Source: Carnegiea gigantea
Taxonomy: Eukaryota; Streptophyta; Magnoliopsida; Caryophyllales; Cactaceae
Length of the DNA: 64,000 nucleotides
Direction of reading: 5' to 3'
Assembly: GCA_029747015.1 (NCBI GenBank)
Contig: JAKOGI010000354.1
Span: 569,001-633,000 of the forward strand
In this document: piece by piece, positions 57,621 through 64,000 of the stretch
How positions within the stretch are numbered: position 1 is the first letter of the stretch
Layout: every line of letters starts with the position of its first letter
The notes under the pieces: model-generated
Told to the model about the DNA's origin: nothing
Seen by the model: the letters and a program-made list of their open reading frames with translations, nothing else
The model's database searches: none
Program-made: the position numbers and the translations under genes

Positions 57621-59492
57621 ATGGCTCTCAACAACTCCTCTCAATCAAACGACCTCGTTCTTGCGTCCTCAATCCCTGCTCCCCCTCGCCCAATCCTGTA
57701 CAAGCCTTTCAAATTCCTAAAAAGCTTGTCCCTACACTCAGTGGGAATGGGGATGGTTGATATTCCCTTCGAATGTGGAAGGGAATTGGTGTTTCTTGTA
57801 GGGACAATTGCTTGTCCCATTAACGTCGAGTCAGAGGGTACACTATCGGGGTCTCAAGACCAAATCTTGGAAACCCCTGAAGGGTTTAATTTTGAGCCTT
57901 GTTCTTCTGGGTTGTTTCCTGAAACAGCGCCAGAAACAGGGGCTGCCTCTGTCGAAGGTGTGTTTGTGGAGGATCTGGATGTCGATTTCCAAGGGCAGTC
58001 GAATGAGACATCAGAGGAGAGTTTAGAGAAGGATTCTCTCCCTGAAGCTGAAACCCCCACTCCAGTCGCTCAAACTGGAGAGAAAAGGAAAAGGGTGAAA
58101 ATAGTGGCCAGGCGTAGCCGAACGCCACAAACAAGACCACAACCAAGGTCTCAGCCCTCTCAAACTCCCTCTTCTCCACAATCCTCCAATCCTTTTCGCA
58201 AATCTGCGAGACTAGCTTTTCAATCTTCTCCCCGTATCTCCAAACCCTCTTCTCCTGTCATCGAGGAGATTTCCTCCTCTTCTACCGAAGGGTTCTCGAG
58301 TTCTGACTCTGAGAACACCTCCTTCAAACAGGGGACACCGGTGTTCTCCGAGTCCTCTGAAGAACAAGCCCCTCCAAAATCAACCATTAAACCTGCTGTG
58401 AAGCCCTCTCCTGCAAAAACACCCCTCAAGCGAAAGCCCAGAACAGCTCCCCTACCTGAAGCTACCACCTCTGTTCCTGCCCCCAATCGCCCAAAGCAGT
58501 TCACTCCCTCTCCTATGTCGGACAAACATGCGCAGTTGCTTAAGCGCAATGTCATCAGGGGGAAGGTAGTGAATGTAAGCTTTTTCGAGGAACAGGGTTT
58601 GGGGGTGTTCCTGAATAAGTTGCGGGCCCAAGGCTGGCTCGACTTGTTTGCAAACACCCAGTTGGGGTGTTCTGTGCCTGAGTTGGCTTAGTTTTACGCC
58701 AACTGCAATGTCACCGAAGGGATGACTACTAGTTTTGTGAATGGGCAACGCATTCAGGCTGATGCGCCCACACTTGGAAAAATTTTGGGAGTACCCTCAC
58801 AAGGCTTTGACGTGTATGTGAGGGAAGACAAAACAGCCCTAGAAACAGCCAGGCTCCTAGAGGTGTCCCAACGCCTCAGTCAAAAACAGGGCCTGAGAAC
58901 ACCCCTCTCTGTTAAGAAGGGTGAAATGACCTCCCTGCACCAACTATTGTTTATGTTCACTATCAAGAACATAATTCCGCGAGGTCAAGGGTGAAACTCA
59001 GCTGATGCCCTCGATCAATGCCTGGTGGATTTACTGGATCGGGAGGAACCAATTAACCTCCCTGCAATCATGATTCGCCACATTGGGCGAATTGCGAACA
59101 CCACCCGGGCCCATGATCTTGGATATGGGTTTCTGCTGACAAGGGTGTTTGAGCACCTTGGGATAGTGCTCACACGGCGAGTGGCGGCCCAAGTTGTTGA
59201 TGAGATTGGGATTGACACTCTGCTCGGGTGTGGCTATGAGGTTAGCGAAGGATCAGTCTCCAAACAGGGTCGTCGACCACCTCGACCACCTGTTTCTGGG
59301 CAACCTTCCTTCAAACTTAAGGCTGTTCTTGAGGACAATACTCGCCTCAAGGATGAGCTCTCAGCTGTCAAGGCTGCTCTTACTGAGGAGCAAGCCCTCT
59401 CCGCCAAACGCCATGAGGAATTGCTTGTCCTTCTCTCCACTCTTGCCCCCAGCATTCCTCCTCTGCAAACGAGACCACCCCCTGCACCCTGA
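57621..59492 (+). pseudogene. Sirevirus G ORF3: Transposase_32-like protein with NLS-like stretch and coiled coil
   Basis: One frame of 623 codons with only two in-frame stops (TAG 58689-58691, TGA 58992-58994). Residues 1-150 are mixed, with an acidic stretch at about 115-145. A basic GEKRKRVKIVARRSR stretch lies at 153-167 (nuclear-localisation-like). Residues 160-290 are Ser/Pro/Lys-rich. From about 300 to 540 there is a globular region (RGKVVNVSFFEEQGLGVFLN, FVNGQRIQADAPTLGKILGV, LLFMFTIKNIIPRGQG, PINLPAIMIRHIGRIANTTR) that resembles the plant transposon-protein family Pfam names Transposase_32. The C-terminus at about 565-608 (LKAVLEDNTRLKDELSAVKA onward) has heptads of a coiled coil. 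I see no membrane segment or signal peptide, so an envelope role looks unlikely. The family call is from memory of the pattern, not a search. Confidence 0.7.
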
Positions 59493-59790
59493 TTCTCTAG
59501 GCTGTTCTCTTGTTTCCTCCTCCCCTCTTCGTTTTTGGCATTGTACTGTTTTTAATGCAATATCTCTTTCATGATGCTTCTTGCACCTTATGCTCTATAT
59601 TTCTTTTCTTGCATTCATACTGTTGTTTATGCTTTTTAATGATGCCAAAAGGGGGAATAAGACCATACGAATAAGACCATATGATCTATGACCTAGCACC
59701 TAGAGGATCCCTATCAGCATTAATCGTTGTTAAGCTTTTTAATTTTGTCAATATGGTCACTTGGTTTGTCATCATCAAAAAGGGGGAATT
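59493..59790 (+). other. Sirevirus G 3' UTR with two purine tracts
   Basis: CAAAAGGGGGAATAAG at about 59646-59661 and CAAAAAGGGGGAATT at 59776-59790, the latter abutting the 3' LTR. Multiple purine tracts upstream of the 3' LTR are a known feature of Sireviruses. Confidence 0.8.
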
Positions 59791-61428
59791 TGTTGAGTAT
59801 ATTTAGTTTTGATGATAACAAATCCAAGTGTAAAACTTTGTCCAAGTAATGTTGCTCCAAACACGATCTCCAAACAGGCCTAACTGGTGTTTGTGATCTT
59901 TATTGTATTAACTGGTTTGCTACATGTGAGAACAAGTCTTCAAAACAGGTTTTACTTGGTGATTCGTATATTTAGTTTTGATGATAACAAATCCAAGTGT
60001 AAAACTCTGTTCAAGTAATGTTGCTCCAAACACGATCTCCAAACAGGCCTAACTGGTGTTTGTGATCTTTATTGTATTAACTGGTTTGCTACATGTGAGA
60101 ACAAGTCTTCAAAACAGGTTTTACTTGGTGATTCTATATTAAGTCAAGAACACCACCTCGACAGTTGATTGTAAGGCATGTTCCTGAACTCTAGCAATGC
60201 AAAGAACAACCCCAGCAAACAAGGTGGCCTTGGTGTTCACAGCAGCTCTACAAATCTTGGACAAGTTGACTGGTTCAAAACAAGAAGTCTTGGGTATATA
60301 GGTTTTATTTATTTAGACTCTTGTTAATATGCCAATCTTGAAAGTATCATTTTTAGCACTTCTTGAAAACGGTTTTCGAAAAGTTGCTTTGGGACACCAT
60401 TACCAAACAACCCTGCAAACAGGGTGCCTAGGGTGTTCTCAAAAACTGCAGCAGCTACATCAGTCTTATCTGGAAATTTACTTCGGTTGGCTGCCAGATC
60501 TAAAAAGGTTCGTTTTGAATTTGAAAAAAAAAAATTGCAAAACCGTTTTTGCTAAAGATTTCTCTTGAAAAGATTCTTATCCCTTATTTTTAGGTCTTGA
60601 TTGAATTTGGGATAAATCAAGATTTTATCCTTTTCAAGACTAGACTACTCGGCCAAGATATTTTAAGAAAATCTTCTCTTCTCTCTTAGCCGTTGGAAAT
60701 CTTTGATGAATCTTCTAAGCGACTAAAAATAGAGGATTTTTTCCTATCTTTTGAAATAATAGCCGTTGGGTTGTGCGTTTAAATATTGAAATTCTCTCTC
60801 CCATTTGATACCCCGGTTTTTACAAAGAAGTAAGAGATTTTTAGAGCTGACATTCAAAGAGAAAAACCGTGAGAAGATTGTGCTTAACTGAGCTTTCAAT
60901 TTCTTGGCATAATAGGACTTCATTGTACCTTACATCTGCTTAAGTCAGAAGCACCCCAGTAAGGTGTTTTGTACCCTGTTCTCAGAACAGAAAGTGAGTG
61001 AGTGTGTCCTCAGTCGTGTGGACTTTGGACGTGTCCTATCTGGTGAGATTGGACGTGGTGTAATCTGTCTTAGGGAAGAAGGTTACGTGGGTTACAAGTT
61101 GTAACAAGGAGTGTTACTTTTGTAACGTGCTCAGCTCGTTAGTGAAGTGGTTAAATCCTACACGAGGTAGGTCGTGGTTTTTCACATCTCAGTTGGGCTA
61201 GAGGTGTTTTCCACGTAAAAATTGTGTGTGCTTTATTTCCGCATTTATTACTTTGAATTTCGCTACTGAATCAATTGAGAACAACCGCTACAAACAAGGC
61301 GTAAGGTTGTTTGTGATTTACAAACAATCTCTGCAATCAAGTGCTACGGTTGTTTGTCAGTTATTAGGCGAAAATCGACCACCACAATTCACCCCCCTCT
61401 TGTGGTTGAATACTCTTGGAATTCAACA
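59791..61428 (+). repeat. Sirevirus G 3' LTR with internal tandem duplication
   Basis: 1638 bp against 1472 bp for the 5' LTR. The excess is a 169-bp tandem duplication, 59797-59965 and 59966-60134. The rest is collinear with the 5' LTR. Confidence 0.95.
59797..60134 (+). repeat. 169-bp tandem duplication in 3' LTR
   Basis: Both copies run from GTATATTTAGTTTTGATGAT to TACTTGGTGATTC. The single-copy 5' LTR has TATATT both at the start of the unit and right after it, so breakpoints fall at a 6-bp microhomology. The copies differ at CTTTGTCC/CTCTGTTC. Confidence 0.93.
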
Positions 61429-61479
61429 CATAATACTATGAAAAAACATTAAACTTTTATTCTAAAACCAGATGCAAAG

Positions 61480-62900
61480 CTGAATTCCTAATCCTTCTTT
61501 AACTTGTTATCCTTCTTGATTGGGGGTGCTATTTCTTGGGGGGTGGGATCCTTAACTCTCTTTTCCCTACTTCTACACTTAGGCATTTCTTCCTTGGTGG
61601 CATTCTCCTTAGCATAAAGAATCCTCCTTGCCTCAGCAACACTTCACTTATCTGCTCTAGATAATACTCAGAGGCATATGTGGATCGTGGGACAAGTGGC
61701 ATCACAATGGTGGGATAGTGAAGCCAGTAGTTACCTAAGACTTATTGCGAGAAGGATCACTCTTGTAGCTACTAGGGACAGTATAATCCAATGCACGAAT
61801 ATATTATCTATATCTAAATTGTCGCATTAGTTAGCCATGGAAAAAGTAAGTTCCTCTGGTCAAACCAATGAGATGAACATAGGTGAAGTTTCCCCAATTG
61901 GTTACAAATCATCGTTGGTATGACTAGTGAATCACCTAACGGGGAGAAGGATCCTTCTTCAAGAAACCAATCTAGTTCATCAAAGATTGGTCCTTGAACA
62001 ATCACTTTCTTTGGTAGAATTGTAGAGCTAGGCACATATCCATGTTCCTTGGGTCTTTCACCAGTCTCAAATGGTTTAATAGCCAAATCTGCATAAACAA
62101 AAATAAAAAAAGAGAAAAAAATTAGTTAGGCCTACCAAACAAAAATGAAAAGAAAAGAGGGTACCAAAGCAGAGGAAAAAAAAGGAAAGAACCAATCCAG
62201 GGGGAGTCCCGACTGGGTTCCTATCATAATAAGCTTGAAAGAGAACCTGTAGTAGTAAAGAACACCCTGAGAAGAATTGGTTTGGGTGGTGGCGAACACA
62301 ATCCAGGCACAATATGGCCTCAACAACAACGACGGGCATTGATTTTCGATTATGGCGCATTGGTTTTACGATACCCAAAACATAGGCCAATGCTATATTT
62401 ACAGAGCCATCTACAAATAGGAAGGCCTCAAGAAGGCAAAGAAGAATAGCGCTACATTTATACACATGCTCAAGAGCTTGCTTGTTCCCATTTAGAAATT
62501 AAGAAATCAAAGCCACACAATCTGCCTCATTCCCAATGAGTATAGTGGCTACATCATTCGTACTTATACCTAAGACATGACTACATTAAGAGGGTAGCTC
62601 TCTTGAGACATATGATAGAACAAGAGGAAAATAGATTGGGAAGCCTATAATGATACTAAATTCCTTGATTAATGGAAACAATTCACGCCTTTGAAATGGA
62701 AGACATAGCTCTGGGTCCCAGAATATAGTGGCGGTTCTAAGGAACTCCCAGGATACCTTGAATAGGTGCAAACTAAGAAGGCTGCTCAAGTGGAGGCTCT
62801 TAAGTTCATGCTTATCTGTGGACTAAGGGGAAAGGAGCCAAGCAATCAGAACCTTTTTGTAAGACATTGTGATTTTTGAAACTTTTAAGATTACTATATC
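61480..62900 (-). pseudogene. Antisense ORF of element C, plant-mobile-domain-like
   Basis: Minus-strand frames in order: WEFLRTATIFWDPELCLPFQ and FPLIKEFSIIIGFPIYFP (62789-62586); AILLCLLEAFLFVDGSVNIA, MRHNRKSMPVVVVEAILCLD and FFSGCSLLLQVLFQAYYDRN (62465-62130); ERPKEHGYVPSSTILPKKVI and MICNQLGKLHLCSSHWFDQR (62086-61814); then VMPLVPRSTYASEYYLEQIS and RQGGFFMLRRMPPRKK (about 61720-61590). The FWDP...F...E and ETxxxLD...GSPLLLQ-type blocks are those of plant-mobile-domain/DUF-type proteins spread by retrotransposons. Antisense ORFs between pol and the 3' LTR are known in Tat-lineage elements such as Grande. Membership in element C is inferred from position. Several stops and frameshifts. Confidence 0.6.
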
Positions 62901-64000
62901 AATTGATGAGACTCAAAGAATAGACAACTTTAATTTATAACTACAGGAAATTGATGATCCAAGTCCAAGTAGAATTTGGGCAATCTATTCAGTATGGAGC
63001 CGACTAGGTTCTTGTTCTGCATTGTGGTCAACAACCTAGTCTGAAGTGGACTGGGTAGAATACCAAGTCTAAGATGGACTTGACAAAGCTTGCTCAGTGG
63101 AAAACCCAACCGCGCTCCCTACGTCAGTGGAAAGCTTTAATTTATTATTATTCTTATTATCTCTCTTGATGTTGTAACTCTAGTGATTTGTAATTTGGAA
63201 GTTATTTGATAAAACTCCTGAATTATTACTCAGGAACATAGAGCTCTCAAATATATATTATGTTTTTTTTGTTTGAGTGTGTCTTACTTTTGGGAGAAAT
63301 GAGGGCAAATTTGCATTAGAGACATAATAGGCATGTATAAAATTAGCATGATGTTAACATTGCATAAGAGTATAAATCACATTACAACATTAGAGTGAGG
63401 GGCATTATACATAGGCCTAACATGGTTGCTTGTATTGATTATTCGGGAACCCACAGCTGCTTCTATCAAAGTAGTCAACATAGTAGAGCATATCCAAGGC
63501 CAGTTGAAGTGTGACTTATGTCGAAAGCCTTTGGGGGATTGCCCCTAGGAGCCCAAGAATGACGCTAAGTATCATTATGCAGTACTCCAGAAGGAGAATC
63601 ATGGTGTAAGTAGATACGGTATAAGGATCTTTATGGTTGTAAACTTGAAGTGGTTCATCTCCAATGGGGAATTCATATGTGGACTCCCGTCTCGTGCCGG
63701 AGAAGACTTGGGCTTATTTTGCGCTCTTGCAGAAGAGCACCTGTTAGAACAATGGGCATAAGATTTCTATATCCTGGTGCTATATTCATGTCCCTTTTGA
63801 TGAAAGAAAAGAAAGTTAACAAAAGGGAGCAACATGCAAAATTAGCTTATATTTTGAAAGATGAAGTATCACCTCATATGTTTAAGGATGTTGATAAGTG
63901 AAATGGTTCACATAGGCTCTCCTCATAGAGTCAAAATGGTGCACTATCAATCCAGATTTTTAGAATTGTACTAAAAAAGGAATAATAGTCAAGAAGTTGC
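62901..64000. other. Unassigned right end, with a short unknown ORF
   Basis: No LTR, RT or gene family recognised. A plus frame at 63650-63901 ends GIRFLYPGAIFMSLLMKEKK and LAYILKDEVSPHMFKDVDK; it looks like coding sequence rather than noise but I do not recognise it. AGGCCTAACATGG near 63411 echoes 42411 in C's leader. It may be the 3' part of C or a separate insertion. Confidence 0.3.

Larger units (their letters stand above)
50607..61428 (+). mobile_element. Element G: Sirevirus-type Ty1/copia retrotransposon with a third ORF
   Basis: 10.8 kb with a perfect TSD CATAA (50602-50606 and 61429-61433). LTRs 50607-52078 and 59791-61428 end TGTTGAG...TTCAACA and differ by roughly twenty substitutions, about 1.5 percent, so it is young. 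Order: tRNA-Met primer site, gag with two zinc knuckles and a coiled coil, protease, integrase, RT, RNase H, spacer, ORF3, two purine tracts, 3' LTR. Duplicated purine tracts, the TGATGATAACAAA word at the LTR start, and the extra 3' ORF fit the Sirevirus genus. Gag-pol carries at least four premature stops and three frameshifts, so it is recent but not autonomous. Confidence 0.88.
40695..62900 (+). mobile_element. Element C: Tat/Ogre-type Ty3/gypsy retrotransposon, split by Sirevirus G
   Basis: 5' LTR 40695-42300, then a tRNA-Arg-like primer site, gag, protease, G-patch-like region, RT, RNase H, a second (archaeal-type) RNase H and integrase to about 50070, all on the plus strand. After the Sirevirus insertion an antisense ORF lies at about 61480-62900. 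Dual RNase H is the hallmark of the Tat lineage. The 5' LTR is related to B's LTR. No 3' LTR was found, so it lies beyond 64000 or is lost. The right end is approximate. Confidence 0.75.

Overview
This is plant nuclear DNA, almost certainly angiosperm. The left end carries a GT-AG (and one AT-AC) intron-split endosomal Na+/H+ exchanger gene. Nearly everything from about 4.2 kb to the right edge is layered, decayed transposable elements of plant-specific lineages (Athila, Tat/Ogre-like, CRM-like, Sirevirus, L1-type LINE). I cannot name the species; a dicot with a repeat-rich genome is my best inference.

Layout. (1) 997-3046, minus strand: the first six coding exons (173 codons) of a class II (NHX5/NHX6-type) Na+/H+ exchanger, including a textbook U12-type AT-AC intron. 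The rest of the gene lies left of the window or is lost. (2) 3.1-4.24 kb: promoter side and two degenerate copies of an AT-rich repeat; the second copy is cut at 4238 and resumes at 28920. (3) 4239-28919: a large element B (minus strand, LTRs about 1.9 kb, degenerate tRNA-Arg-type primer site, no coding capacity, tandem repeats next to its 3' LTR). Nested in it are a CRM-like Ty3/gypsy element (4760-11873, minus, TSD TTGAT, inside B's 3' LTR) and an Athila element E (13282-23087, plus), and in E's protease region a Tourist-like MITE (16653-17021). (4) 29465-40694: an L1-type LINE (minus) split by an Athila derivative F (32692-40403, minus) that has lost its pol. (5) From 40695: a Tat/Ogre-type gypsy element C (plus) with gag, protease, G-patch-like region, RT, two RNase H domains and integrase. 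Its 3' part carries an antisense ORF (61.48-62.9 kb) and is split by (6) a Sirevirus-type Ty1/copia element G (50607-61428, TSD CATAA), the youngest and best-preserved element. (7) 62.9-64 kb: unassigned.

Insertion order inferred from nesting: the AT-rich repeat, then B, then the CRM-like element and E, then the MITE; and separately the LINE, then F and C, then G. All gag-pol frames carry stops or frameshifts, and several catalytic residues are altered (RT DD to DG or DN; an integrase Asp to Asn), so no element here looks autonomous.

The most interesting material is in G. Besides gag-pol it has a third ORF (57621-59492) with a nuclear-localisation-like basic stretch, a domain resembling the plant transposon-protein family Pfam calls Transposase_32, and a C-terminal coiled coil. 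Two short motifs (AACAGG and AACACC) are scattered in large excess through its LTRs, spacers and protein linkers. A self-recognising DNA-binding system, analogous in logic to VANC proteins of VANDAL transposons, is a testable hypothesis. A second element (C) independently carries a plant-mobile-domain-like ORF, in antisense.
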